Shown: positions 42,904 to 51,056, counted from the stretch's first letter. The stretch is 64,000 nucleotides of DNA from Actinoplanes regularis (GCF_900188005.1 NZ_FZNR01000017.1:121693-185692); one strand, 5' to 3'. Notes: generated by a model not told the origin, from the sequence alone. Translations and numbers: made by a program.

Positions 42904-43368
42904 TCACGCCCTCCCGGAGCGCGGGGGATCCAGCAGCCGGCGGATCGCCGAGACGGCCGCCGGTACGGCCGCGGCCACGGGCGGCGTGAGCCCGATCCCC
43001 TCGGCCACCGAGGCGGCGCGGCAGCCCACCACGAAGGTGGGCGGGAGCGTGCCGCCGAGGCGCGACAGGCCGGCGAGCACGGCGACCGGGTTCATGCCGT
43101 GCGGGTCGGTGTCACCCTCGCCGAGATCCTGCGGGCCGACCTCGAGCAGGACGAGTTCGCCGGGCGGTTCGCCGGCGAGGGCGTCCACCAGGACGAGGCG
43201 GTCGTAGCCGTCGAGCAGGTCGAAGGCGAGGTGCGTGCCCCGGATTCCGTAGTCGACGACCCGGACGCCCGGCGGCCGGGGCTCGGCGGCCAGCCGGCGG
43301 GCCACCTCGGGTCCGAAGCCGTCGTCGCCGAGGAAGATGTTGCCGACGCCCGCCACCAGCGCGGTCAC
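42904..43368 (-). CDS. Hydrogenase maturation endopeptidase (HyaD/HybD family)
   Basis: A 154-residue protease that removes the C-terminal tail of the large subunit after nickel insertion. Starts with the GVGNIFLGDDGFGPEVARRL signature (GxGN, then the Asp/Glu nickel-sensing site), VLVDALAG in the middle and GDTDPHGMNPVAVL with the third ligand. The GTG at 43368 overlaps the upstream stop (GTGA). Its substrate is hhyL in the same operon, which retains a 24-residue tail past its last active-site histidine. Confidence 0.93.
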   Translation of the reverse strand: MTALVAGVGNIFLGDDGFGPEVARRLAAEPRPPGVRVVDYGIRGTHLAFDLLDGYDRLVLVDALAGEPPGELVLLEVGPQDLGEGDTDPHGMNPVAVLAGLSRLGGTLPPTFVVGCRAASVAEGIGLTPPVAAAVPAAVSAIRRLLDPPRSGRA

Positions 43369-44594
43369 CGTCCTTCTCCGGTGAGTGGTTCGATCTCGTC
43401 GGGTGCGAAGTAGAGGTAGCGGCCGTACCAGTCGTGGAGGTCGGCCCCGGGATCGTCGGTCAGGACCAGGGCCACGTGCGTGCCGCCGTCCACGTCGCTG
43501 ACCACGGCGGTGACCCGCGCGACGCGACCGGCGTAGAAGAGGTCCTGCGCGTCGGCGCGCCGCGACGGGTGGATCCGCACGAGGCTGCCCTTGGCCACCC
43601 GGACGCCGTCGACGACCACGGCGGCGGTCTCCGGATCGGCCGCGGCGTCGGCGGCCGGGTCCCACCAGGGCACCGTGGACCCCTCCGCGGCGTCGGTGGC
43701 CGGGTCGCGGCGGACGCCGTGCAACCGGCTGAGCTCGGCCGGCGTGAGGGCGTCGCAGCGGTCGACGACGGCGCGCGCCCGCTCGTCGGTGGCCCGGGCC
43801 TCGGCCTTCTCGTCCTCGGTGAGCGTCATCACCCGCAGGGCGAGCAGCTCGTCGATCTCGGTGGCGTCGAAGAGCGGCCCCGGGCTCTGCTCGGCGAGGC
43901 GCGGGTTGTCGTACAGGATGATCGGCGCGCAGAGCAGCACATCGTCCGAGCCGGCCAGCACCGGCCAGCTGCGGTGCTGGCGACAGCGCGCGGCCGCCGC
44001 CGCGGCGTGCGGCGGCGGATCCTGCATCGAGAGGAAGGCACCGCCGTGCGCCTCGATCAGCAGGTGCGCGCCGATCAGCGAGCGCCGGGTCGCCTCCCGC
44101 TTGCCGGTCACCGGGCCGGGATGCTCGTTGGTCACCGCGACGGTGAGTCGCAGCAGGTCACCGTCGGGCTCCACATCCGTACGCACGCGGGCCGTCAAGG
44201 GCCATCGGCGGCGGACGACCGGGCCGTCCTCGTCGACGCCGCCGGGCACGGTGATCGGGAACTCGGCCGGCCCGCGCAGCGGCACCGCGTCCAGGGTGAT
44301 CTCGTGTTCGACGGCCTCGTCCCAGTCCGGCTCCGCCGTCCGGGTCTCGCGCCGCTGCACCTGGAGGAACCGCACGTGGACGGTGAGGGAGGCGGCCGCG
44401 GTACGCGGTTCGAGCAGGCAGTCCACCGAGAGCGAGGGCGGCTCGGCGAAGGCCGCGCCGGCCGCGGCGGGCGGCCCGAGCACGCCGAACTGCCAGCGCG
44501 ACCGGTTCTTCGCGGCGCTCGCCCGGTAGGGGTAGAGCAGGTAGCCCTCGTACAGCACGGTGTCGGCGACCGCCCGGGCCGCCCGCAGGTTCAC
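43365..44594 (-). CDS. Uncharacterised hydrogenase-operon protein, 409 residues
   Basis: Not recognised as a named family. The first third looks strand-rich (ADTVLYEGYLLYPYRASAAK; RSRWQFGVLGP), the middle contains SLIGAHLLIEAHGGAFLSMQ and DDVLLCAPIILYDNPRLAEQ, a helical segment follows (LTEDEKAEARATDERARAVV), and the C-terminus is a small barrel (VRVAKGSLVRIHPSRRADAQ; DDPGADLHDWYGRYLYFAPD). GTG 44594 overlaps the preceding stop (GTGA) and its own stop overlaps the protease start. Strict coupling between hhyL and the protease implies a role in assembling or operating this hydrogenase. No cofactor motif is clear. Confidence 0.78.
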   Translation of the reverse strand: MNLRAARAVADTVLYEGYLLYPYRASAAKNRSRWQFGVLGPPAAAGAAFAEPPSLSVDCLLEPRTAAASLTVHVRFLQVQRRETRTAEPDWDEAVEHEITLDAVPLRGPAEFPITVPGGVDEDGPVVRRRWPLTARVRTDVEPDGDLLRLTVAVTNEHPGPVTGKREATRRSLIGAHLLIEAHGGAFLSMQDPPPHAAAAAARCRQHRSWPVLAGSDDVLLCAPIILYDNPRLAEQSPGPLFDATEIDELLALRVMTLTEDEKAEARATDERARAVVDRCDALTPAELSRLHGVRRDPATDAAEGSTVPWWDPAADAAADPETAAVVVDGVRVAKGSLVRIHPSRRADAQDLFYAGRVARVTAVVSDVDGGTHVALVLTDDPGADLHDWYGRYLYFAPDEIEPLTGEGR

Positions 44595-45220
44595 GGCGCC
44601 TTCCCGAGCAGTTCGCGCAGCGTCTCGTCCCAGCCGGTGAGGTCGTGCCGGGCGCGGTGGGCGGCCAGGCCGGCGAGCACGTCGTCGCTGACCCGCAGCC
44701 AGCCGGAGCCGGGGAAGTACAGCTCGATCATCTCGCGCCAGACGGCCACGGGCATCAGGTGGCGAGCCTCGCAGGACCAGGGCACCTGCTCGACCGCGAA
44801 GCCGTCGGGGCCGGGCAGGAAGATCGTGCCGGAGAAGAGGAAGTCGAGCGGTACGGCACCGGCGTCGAGCGCGTGCAGGTAGCGGGTGCCGATCACGTCG
44901 AGGTCGTAGGTGCACGGCAGCGGCAGGTCGGCCTCGGTGGACCCGGTGAAGCCCGGCACCACGGTGACGGCCTGCAGCCAGGTGAACGGCTTGAGCGTGT
45001 CGGCCCAGCGGGACCGCTCGCCGAAGAGCCCGCGCAGCGCGTCCTGCTCGGCCGTCTCGTAGCGGCGGCGCTGCGGCTGGACGCGGACCTGGCAGCGCAG
45101 CACGATGGCGTGCACGCGGCGCCCGCCGGTCTCCTCGACCCGCAGGCGGGCGGTGAGCTGCGGCGTCATCGAGTACGGCTCGGCCGCCAGACCCAGCACC
45201 GAGAACCGGTAGTCGCTCAC
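44591..45220 (-). CDS. Uncharacterised hydrogenase-operon protein (DUF6084-like)
   Basis: A 209-residue protein: SDYRFSVLGLAAEPYSMTPQ at the start, VLRCQVRVQPQRRRYETAEQ, TFLWLQ-type strand-rich middle (TLKPFTWLQAVTVVPGFTGS), FLFSGTIFLPGPDGF and a helical end (LYFPGSGWLRVSDDVLAGLA). I associate it from memory with DUF6084. No signal peptide, membrane segment or cysteine cluster. GTG 45220 overlaps the upstream stop and its stop overlaps the next start, so it is locked in the operon between the DUF5947-like and 409-residue genes. Confidence 0.78.
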   Translation of the reverse strand: MSDYRFSVLGLAAEPYSMTPQLTARLRVEETGGRRVHAIVLRCQVRVQPQRRRYETAEQDALRGLFGERSRWADTLKPFTWLQAVTVVPGFTGSTEADLPLPCTYDLDVIGTRYLHALDAGAVPLDFLFSGTIFLPGPDGFAVEQVPWSCEARHLMPVAVWREMIELYFPGSGWLRVSDDVLAGLAAHRARHDLTGWDETLRELLGKAP

Positions 45221-45840
45221 GGCGTTCTCCGCTCGGGGCGGCTGAGCCCGTCGATCCGGGCGAAGAACGCGTCGACCTCGGCGTGCGCCTCCTGGCCACC
45301 GTCGAAGCCGCGCCAGCGCGTACGCAGTCGCCCGGTCAGCTCGTAACAGGCGTCGATCGGCACCAGGTAGGCGTCCGCGCCGCGCCGCACCAGCAGCGCC
45401 TCGACGTCGGGCCGCAGCGTCGCCAGCACCGGGTGAGCGGCGGTGATCCGATCCCAGGCCCCCGGGTCCAGGTCGGACTCGGTGGCCCCGGCCGGCCCGG
45501 GATAGCACGCCACCGGCTGTTCCCGCGCCGAGTTGTGGAAGAGGAACGCGAGGCCGACCGGGATCTGCAACTCGTCCCAGGCGCGTCCGTCGAGCACCGG
45601 CCCGGCCAGGCGCAGGTGACGATCGGGGACGGCCCGGTAACGCTGGTGCGTGTGGTCGTCGGCGAAGAGCAGCCGGCAGGGGTGGCAGGCGCACATGATC
45701 CGCCGGTCCAGCAGGTCGACCAGGTGCCGATGTCCGCCGTCCAGCTCGGCCGCGCACATGTCACACCGCTCCACCGCGGGGCCGGGCGGCGGGCGGTCGC
45801 GGGCGGCGCGGTGCAGCGCGGCCAGCGGGAACCCGCTCAC
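45217..45840 (-). CDS. Uncharacterised hydrogenase-operon protein (DUF5947-like), zinc or FeS cysteines
   Basis: A 207-residue protein. ERCDMCAAELDGGHRHLVDL followed by RIMCACHPCRLLF gives a CxxC-xn-CxCxxC cluster plus histidines (residues about 25-60), likely binding zinc or an iron-sulfur cluster. The rest includes LQIPVGLAFLFHNSA and ALLVRRGADAYLVPIDACYE. I associate it from memory with DUF5947. The GTG at 45840 overlaps the hhyL stop, so it is translated directly after the large subunit. A role as electron-transfer partner or assembly factor is possible. Confidence 0.78.
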   Translation of the reverse strand: MSGFPLAALHRAARDRPPPGPAVERCDMCAAELDGGHRHLVDLLDRRIMCACHPCRLLFADDHTHQRYRAVPDRHLRLAGPVLDGRAWDELQIPVGLAFLFHNSAREQPVACYPGPAGATESDLDPGAWDRITAAHPVLATLRPDVEALLVRRGADAYLVPIDACYELTGRLRTRWRGFDGGQEAHAEVDAFFARIDGLSRPERRTP

Positions 45841-47597
45841 GACGACCCGTCCCCGGCCGACCCGGTGGGGGAGTGCAGCAACTCCAGCTTCCGGCCGCCA
45901 CCCAGGTACATGTGCACGCCGCAGGGCAGGCACGGGTCGAAACTACGTACCGTCCGCATGATGTCGATGCCTTTGAAATGTTCCCGGTCGTTCTCCTCGA
46001 AGATCGGCTGGCCCTGAACGGCGTCCTCGTACGGCCCCGGCGTGCCGAAGCTGTCGCGCGGGCTGGCGTTCCACGGCGTCGGCGGGTACGGGTGGTAGTT
46101 TGCGATCTTGCCGTCCCGGATCACCATGTGGTGCGAGAGCGCGCCCCGGACCGCCTCGGTGAAGCCGCAGCCGACCCCCTCGTCGGGCACCTCGAACGGC
46201 TCCCACGTCCTGGTCCGCCCGGCCCGGATCTCGGCCAGCGCCTTCTCGGCGAAGTGCAGCGCGCAGGCCGCCGCGTAAGCCTGGAAGTAGGTGCGCGCCC
46301 GGTTGCGCTCGAGGGTGTTGCTCCAGCGAGGGATCTTCCACTCCAGCTCGACCGGTCCCTTGAGGGCGGTCTTCGGCAGGTTGATCCGAACACTGTCGCC
46401 GGTCGCCCGGATGTAGCCGATGTCGACGAGGCCGGCCAGCGCGGTCACCCAGAGCCGGGCCAGCGGGCCCCCGCCGGTGTCCAGGGCCAGGTAGTCGCGG
46501 CCGTCGTACCAGCGCGGCGACATCACCCAGCTGTACTTGCCGTCCAGGTCGCGCTTCTGCGGGCGCGGATCGGTGTGCTGGTTCCACGGGTGGCGCGGGT
46601 CGACCGGGTTGCCGAGGGGATCGTGCGTCACGAACATCTCCCGGTCGGTCCAGTCCTCGTAGTAGGACGAGCCGAGCAGGATGCGGATGCCCAGGTTGAT
46701 CTGGATCAGGTCGGTGGTGAGCAGCTTGCCGTCGACCACGACGCCCGGGGTGACGAACATCCGCCGGCCCCACGCGCCCATGTCGGCGTACCGGAAATTG
46801 CAGTGCTCCGGGTCCTGGAAGGACCCCCAGCAACCCAGCAGGACCCGGCGTCTGCCGACCTCCTCGTAGCCAGGCAGCGCCTCGTAGAAGAAGTCGAACA
46901 GGTCGTCGTGCATGGGCACGACCTTCTTCATGAACTCGATGTACCGCATGAGCCGGGTCAGGTAGTCGGTCATCAGCTGGACGGTCGCGACCGTGCCGAC
47001 GCCGCCGGGATAGAGCGTGGAGGGGTGTACGTGCCGGCCCTCCATCAGGCAGAACATCTCCCGCGTCATACGGCTGACCTGCAGTGCCTCGCGGTAGAAC
47101 TCGCCCGTGAACGGGTTGAGCGAGCGCATGATGTCGCCGATCGTCCGGTAGCCGTGGTCGCCGGCGTGCGGCGCCTGGGTCCGGTTCGCGAGCTCGAGCA
47201 CGCCGGGGTTGGTCTCGGCGACCATCCGCTCGCAGTAGTCGACGCCGACCAGGTTCTCCTGGAAGATGTTGTGGTCGAACATGTACTCGGCGGCCTCGCC
47301 GAGGTTCACGATCCACTCGCCGAGGTGCGGCGGCTTCACTCCGTAGGCCATGTTCTGCGCGTAGCAGGAGCAGGTGGCGTGGTTGTCGCCGCAGATGCCG
47401 CAGATCCGGCTCGTGATGAAGTGCGCGTCGCGCGGGTCCTTGCCCTTCATGAAGATCGAGTAACCGCGGAAGATCGAGCTGGTGCTGTGGCACTCGGCCA
47501 CCCGCTTCGCCTTGAAGTCGATCTTGGTGTAGATCCCGAGGCTGCCGACGATCCGGGTGATCGGATCCCAGGCCATCTCGACGAGTTCCGCTGCCAT
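45837..47597 (-). CDS. hhyL: [NiFe]-hydrogenase large subunit, group 1h-like (high-affinity, actinobacterial)
   Basis: A 586-residue catalytic subunit that splits H2 at the NiFe centre. L1 motif SRICGICGDNHA has nickel-ligand Cys66 and Cys69; L2 motif SFDPCLPCGVHMY has Cys556 and Cys559 with His562. The L2 form PCLPCGVH and GDNHA in L1 fit the group 1h/group 5 enzymes that scavenge atmospheric H2. Residues 563-586 are the tail to be cut off by the endopeptidase. ATG 47597 follows GAAGGGAAG; a longer frame exists upstream but lacks a site. It heads a ten-gene minus-strand operon. The small subunit gene is not next to it but 2.4 kb to the right. Confidence 0.95.
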   Translation of the reverse strand: MAAELVEMAWDPITRIVGSLGIYTKIDFKAKRVAECHSTSSIFRGYSIFMKGKDPRDAHFITSRICGICGDNHATCSCYAQNMAYGVKPPHLGEWIVNLGEAAEYMFDHNIFQENLVGVDYCERMVAETNPGVLELANRTQAPHAGDHGYRTIGDIMRSLNPFTGEFYREALQVSRMTREMFCLMEGRHVHPSTLYPGGVGTVATVQLMTDYLTRLMRYIEFMKKVVPMHDDLFDFFYEALPGYEEVGRRRVLLGCWGSFQDPEHCNFRYADMGAWGRRMFVTPGVVVDGKLLTTDLIQINLGIRILLGSSYYEDWTDREMFVTHDPLGNPVDPRHPWNQHTDPRPQKRDLDGKYSWVMSPRWYDGRDYLALDTGGGPLARLWVTALAGLVDIGYIRATGDSVRINLPKTALKGPVELEWKIPRWSNTLERNRARTYFQAYAAACALHFAEKALAEIRAGRTRTWEPFEVPDEGVGCGFTEAVRGALSHHMVIRDGKIANYHPYPPTPWNASPRDSFGTPGPYEDAVQGQPIFEENDREHFKGIDIMRTVRSFDPCLPCGVHMYLGGGRKLELLHSPTGSAGDGSS

Positions 47598-47623
47598 GGC
47601 TGACCAACTTCCCTTCAGCCCGT

Positions 47624-47664
47624 ACGTGTGAGACGGGTGACAGTGCGGAAGCGCCACGTGTCAC
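47624..47664. promoter_or_regulatory. Divergent hhyL/hypA promoter region with repeats
   Basis: The 94-bp spacer holds ACGTGTGA (47624-47631) and ACGTGTCA (47656-47663), direct repeats 32 bp apart, and the inverted pair GTGACA (47637-47642)/TGTCAC (47659-47664). They sit midway between the two starts and may coordinate structural and hypAB expression. The binding protein is unknown; the XRE regulator at 51117 is one candidate. Confidence 0.45.
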
Positions 47665-47691
47665 GATGTCGAGCGAAGGGAGCCGCCTGGC

Positions 47692-48021
47692 GTGCACGAG
47701 CTGGCCATCGTTCAAAGGATTCTGGAGGCCGTTTGCGAGCGCGCCGACGGACGCCGTGTGCGCCGGGTGACCGTCCGGGTCGGAGCGTTGACGGCCGTCG
47801 TCCCCGGCGCCATGCTCTTCTGCTGGGAGTTGGCGGCCGAGGGCACCGACGCCGACGGGGCCGATCTCGACATCGAGCAGCGCCCCGCCACCGCCCGGTG
47901 CCGGGCCTGCGGTGCCGATCTCGAGCTCGCGGACCTGGTCCTGCTCTGCCCGTGCGGCAGCGCCGACCTCGCGGTGACCGGCGGCCGTGAGTTGCAGATC
48001 GTGTCGATGGAGGTGACCTGA
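47692..48021 (+). CDS. hypA: Hydrogenase nickel chaperone HypA
   Basis: A 109-residue nickel carrier. It starts MHELAIVQRIL, with His2 as the nickel ligand, and has a zinc site with CRAC (Cys70, Cys73) and CPC (Cys86, Cys88). The second half-site is CxC rather than the usual CxxC. GTG 47692 follows AAGGGAG. It starts 94 bp from hhyL on the opposite strand and is followed by hypB after 5 nt. Confidence 0.94.
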   Translation: MHELAIVQRILEAVCERADGRRVRRVTVRVGALTAVVPGAMLFCWELAAEGTDADGADLDIEQRPATARCRACGADLELADLVLLCPCGSADLAVTGGRELQIVSMEVT

Positions 48022-48026
48022 GCGGA

Positions 48027-48701
48027 ATGTGCGCCACGTGCGGCTGCGGCCCTCATCACCACGAGACGGTCACCCTCGAGCAGCGGGTGCTGGCCAAGAA
48101 CGACGCGCTGGCCAGGGCGAACCGGGTCCGGCTCGCCGGCCGGGGCATCCGTGCCGTCAACCTGATGAGCTCACCGGGCTCGGGGAAGACCACCCTGCTC
48201 GAACGAACCGTCCGGGACCTGAACGGCCGGCGGCCGGTGGCCGTGATCGAGGGGGATCAGGAGACGCGGCTGGACGCCGACCGCCTCCGCGCCACCGGCT
48301 GCGCGGTGACCCAGGTGAACACGGGCGCCGGCTGTCACCTCGACGCGGCGATGGTGGGCGACGCGCTCGACCGGCTGGATCCGGCCGACGGCACCCTGCT
48401 GTTCATCGAGAACGTGGGGAACCTGGTCTGCCCGGCCCTGTTCGACCTCGGTGAGGACGGCAAGGTCGTGATCGTCTCGGTGACGGAGGGGGCGGACAAG
48501 CCCCTGAAGTATCCGTACATGTTCGCGGCGGCCGACCTGGTCGTGGTGAACAAGCTCGACCTGTTGCCGTACGTCGACTTCGACCTGGACGCCTGCCGTG
48601 CCCACGTGTCGGCCGTGAACCCGCGCGCGTCGTTGGTGACCCTCTCGGCGACCCGCGGCGACGACATCGGCTCCTGGTACGAATGGCTGTTGCTCAACTG
48701 A
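48027..48701 (+). CDS. hypB: Hydrogenase nickel-insertion GTPase HypB
   Basis: A 224-residue SIMIBI GTPase that drives nickel delivery with HypA. P-loop SSPGSGKTTL (near residue 48), VIEGDQETRLDADR, NTGAGCHLDAAM (metal-binding Cys/His), FIENVGNLVCP and VVNKLDLLPYV are all intact. The N-terminus MCATCGCGPHHHE is a short metal-binding stretch without the long His tract of some homologues. ATG 48027 follows AGCGGA after the hypA stop. The 3' end overlaps the minus-strand unknown gene by 8 nt. Confidence 0.95.
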   Translation: MCATCGCGPHHHETVTLEQRVLAKNDALARANRVRLAGRGIRAVNLMSSPGSGKTTLLERTVRDLNGRRPVAVIEGDQETRLDADRLRATGCAVTQVNTGAGCHLDAAMVGDALDRLDPADGTLLFIENVGNLVCPALFDLGEDGKVVIVSVTEGADKPLKYPYMFAAADLVVVNKLDLLPYVDFDLDACRAHVSAVNPRASLVTLSATRGDDIGSWYEWLLLN

Positions 48702-49266
48702 GGCTCGCTTCCGTTCCACGTTGCCACACCAGACAGAGATCGGCGCCGCTGGTGCTCCGCAGCACCCGCAGCACCCGGTCGGCGCGCAGGTAGCTGGCGA
48801 TCCCGGCGGTGACCTCGTGCAGCCCGATGGCGGGCGTGATCACCACGGGCAGGCCGCCACCGTCGAGCAGCCGCTCCACCGCGGCGGCGTGCCGCAGCAG
48901 CCGCTTCTCGCCGTTGCGCACCGCGACGGCCACCACGCCGTGCCGGGGAAGCCGGTGGCGCAGTTCGGCCACCAGGCCCTGCGGGGCCGAGCGCCCGTCC
49001 GAGCCGAAGACCACCAGCAGCTCGTCATCCTCGGCCAGCCGGGCCAGGCGCGCCATCAGGTCCTCACGGTGGCAGGCGGCGTCGTACTCGCCGATCTCCG
49101 CGACCGTGACCATCGACCGCACCTGCGCCTGCCACCAGGCTGTCTCGGGTTCGCGGACGACCAGTGGAGCGTGCCGCCGCTCGGATGTGGCGCCGGACGA
49201 GCCCCAACGGAAGTCGACAGGTTCCGCCGTGAGCGCCCTGCGCGTCGTGAATGATTGCCAGATCAA
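48694..49266 (-). CDS. Unknown protein within the hydrogenase locus
   Basis: A 190-residue cytoplasmic protein I do not recognise. The TTG start at 49266 is backed by AAGAGGTGG 6 nt upstream. Text such as ELLVVFGSDGRSAPQGLVAE, VAVRNGEKRLLRHAAAVERL and LPVVITPAIGLHEVTAGIAS loosely recalls amino-acid-kinase folds, but catalytic motifs are not apparent and the protein is short. It lies between the NifU-like gene (243 bp upstream, same strand) and hypB (overlapping tail to tail), inside the hydrogenase locus. Confidence 0.62.
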   Translation of the reverse strand: MIWQSFTTRRALTAEPVDFRWGSSGATSERRHAPLVVREPETAWWQAQVRSMVTVAEIGEYDAACHREDLMARLARLAEDDELLVVFGSDGRSAPQGLVAELRHRLPRHGVVAVAVRNGEKRLLRHAAAVERLLDGGGLPVVITPAIGLHEVTAGIASYLRADRVLRVLRSTSGADLCLVWQRGTEASLS

Positions 49267-49509
49267 GGCTGTCCACCTCTTGAATCATCGGAACTCGAAG
49301 ACGATGCCGAAGCGACACAAGGCTCCATGACAGCGATCGGCGGCCGCCAGACCCAACCGTGTCCACACACAAATGGTCGGCGCGGGCCGGACCGCGGGCG
49401 GAGCGTCTTCCCTGCTCATCGGGGGGAGCGTGCGGGTAACCGGACAGATGTGTCCCGGCCGTCGGCGGTCACCCCGCGACGGCATGCCCTCCCCGGGCGA
49501 TGACGTGCG
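49267..49509. other. 243-bp spacer inside the hydrogenase locus
   Basis: No gene found. The half nearer 49267 is less GC-rich and probably carries the promoter for the unknown minus-strand gene; a long GC-rich half follows the NifU-like gene. No convincing terminator or palindrome was identified. Confidence 0.4.
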
Positions 49510-49989
49510 TCAACGTGACGCGAGGCCCGGGCGCGGAGTGATCTGCAGCAGCGGCGGCCGCCGGGGCGGCGTCTCGAGGGACACCGCGGTCGCCTCGGGC
49601 GCGGCGGCCCGTACCGCGCTCTCGATCGCTCGCGGCGCGGTGCCGCAGCCCGGCGTGCCGGCGGGCAGCCGCAGCCGGACCACGCCGTCCTCGCCGATGC
49701 CGGACAGCTGCGCGCCGGTGCCCTCCAGCGCCCGCCGGATCCGCTCCTGGACCGGCACGGGGTGCAGGCCGTGCACCAGCAGCAGGCTCGACACCAGCGG
49801 ATCGGCACACAGCCCGGTCATCCGTTCGGCGCCGAGCGCGGCCGCGATCCGGGCCAGCCCGTCGCCGTAGAGACCCACGACGGTGCGGGTCAGCTCCTCA
49901 CCGGCCTGGACGGCCCGGGGGTCGCCGGTCTCGCGCAGCCGGTCCAGCAGCTCCTCGATCCGCCGGCCCGCCTCGGCGGCCGCGCTCAT
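49510..49989 (-). CDS. NifU-like domain protein of the hydrogenase operon
   Basis: A 159-residue protein. The N-terminal half is helical (AGRRIEELLDRLRETGDPRA). The C-terminal half resembles the NifU C-terminal domain (GEDGVVRLRLPAGTPGCGTA then PRAIESAVRAAAPEATAV), but only one cysteine of the usual CxxC remains (PGCGTAP). NifU-C domains deliver Fe-S clusters. The ATG at 49989 overlaps the hhyS stop (ATGA), so it is made with the small subunit and may help load or repair its Asp-ligated clusters. NifU-like genes are known companions of group 1h hydrogenases. Confidence 0.82.
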   Translation of the reverse strand: MSAAAEAGRRIEELLDRLRETGDPRAVQAGEELTRTVVGLYGDGLARIAAALGAERMTGLCADPLVSSLLLVHGLHPVPVQERIRRALEGTGAQLSGIGEDGVVRLRLPAGTPGCGTAPRAIESAVRAAAPEATAVSLETPPRRPPLLQITPRPGLASR

Positions 49990-50984
49990 CGATCGGCTCC
50001 CGCCCCGGTGACGCGCAGCGTGAAGCCGCGCAGCGTGCGGACCAGCGGGCCGTAGTCGGCGGCCGCGGGGCCCGGCCCGCCCGGCTCCTCCATGAACGGC
50101 ATGAACTTGTCGGGGAAGCCCGGCATGGTGCACGCGATGCAGATACCGCCGACGTTCGGGCAGCCGCCCACCCCGTTGATCCAGCCGCGCTTGGCCACGT
50201 TGCAGCGCACCACCTGGCCCCAGCAGCCGACCTTCACCAGACAGCTCGACGAGTCATAGCCGGTCGCGAAGTCGCTCGAGTCGTAGTACGACGCCCGGTC
50301 GCAGCCGGAGTGGACGGTCGACTCGAACAGCCAGCGCGGCCGGAGCGCCTCGTCGAGCGCGATCTCGGGCGCCTGCCCGCTCACCCGGTAGAGCAGGTGC
50401 ACGATGGACTCGGCCAGGTTGTCGGGGTGGGTGGGGCAGCCCGGCACGCAGACGATCGGCAGGCCGGCCTTGCTCTTCCAGTCCCAGCCGAGGTAATCGG
50501 GCACGCCCATCGCACCGGTCGGGTTGCCGGCCATGGCGTGCACTCCGCCGTAGGCGGCGCAGGTGCCGACCGCCATGATCGCCGTGGCGTGCGGCGCGAG
50601 CCGGTCGAGCCAGTCGCTCGCCGGGATCGGCTGCCCGGTCCGCGGGTCGGTGCCGAAGCCGCTCCAGTAACCGGCGCCCGCGCTGCCCTCGTCGGGCACC
50701 GAGCCCTCGACGACCAGGATGAACGGCTCGAGTTCGCCGCGCTCGGCCCGGTGCCACCACTCGATGAAGCTGCCGGCGCCCTGGTCGGGCCCGCTGTCGA
50801 AATCGAAGTAGGGCCAGTGCATCTCGACCTGGGGCAGGCCGGGCAGGGCGCCCGCGACGATCTCCTCGATGCTGGGCTGGGTGGCGGCGGTGAGCGACAC
50901 CGACTCGCCGTCACAGCTCAGGCCGGCGTTCATCCAGAGGATGTGCAGCGCGCGAGCGTCGTTCTCCACCAGCGGGCCGTTCAC
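49986..50984 (-). CDS. hhyS: [NiFe]-hydrogenase small subunit, group 1h-like
   Basis: A 332-residue iron-sulfur subunit passing electrons from the NiFe site. The proximal-cluster motif reads GLSCDGESVS: Cys24 followed by Asp25 where most hydrogenases have CxxC. Asp as a fourth ligand is characteristic of the O2-tolerant actinobacterial type. Remaining ligands include GTCAAYGG, CVPGCPTHPDN, HSGCDRASYY, KVGCWGQVVRCN and GGCPNVGGICIACTMPGF. No Tat signal, so the enzyme is cytoplasmic or membrane-associated from inside. GTG 50984 has a weak ribosome site. A 14-bp palindrome lies 73 bp upstream, in a promoter shared with an XRE regulator. Confidence 0.94.
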   Translation of the reverse strand: MNGPLVENDARALHILWMNAGLSCDGESVSLTAATQPSIEEIVAGALPGLPQVEMHWPYFDFDSGPDQGAGSFIEWWHRAERGELEPFILVVEGSVPDEGSAGAGYWSGFGTDPRTGQPIPASDWLDRLAPHATAIMAVGTCAAYGGVHAMAGNPTGAMGVPDYLGWDWKSKAGLPIVCVPGCPTHPDNLAESIVHLLYRVSGQAPEIALDEALRPRWLFESTVHSGCDRASYYDSSDFATGYDSSSCLVKVGCWGQVVRCNVAKRGWINGVGGCPNVGGICIACTMPGFPDKFMPFMEEPGGPGPAAADYGPLVRTLRGFTLRVTGAGADR

Positions 50985-51056
50985 GGGCCGTCACCATCCG
51001 ATCCGGCGCTGAAGAATCGAGACGATGCTATCGGCAGCGCCCCCGCGCGGTCTCGT

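Noticed and set aside
48694..49266. Unknown hydrogenase-locus protein considered as a carbamate or acetylglutamate kinase
   Set aside because: Only a loose resemblance of one late segment; length is too short and nucleotide-binding motifs were not found.
37263..49989. Hydrogenase locus considered broken, because hhyS and hhyL are not adjacent
   Set aside because: Both subunits are full length with intact ligand motifs, and each heads a coupled operon, so the split is an arrangement rather than damage.
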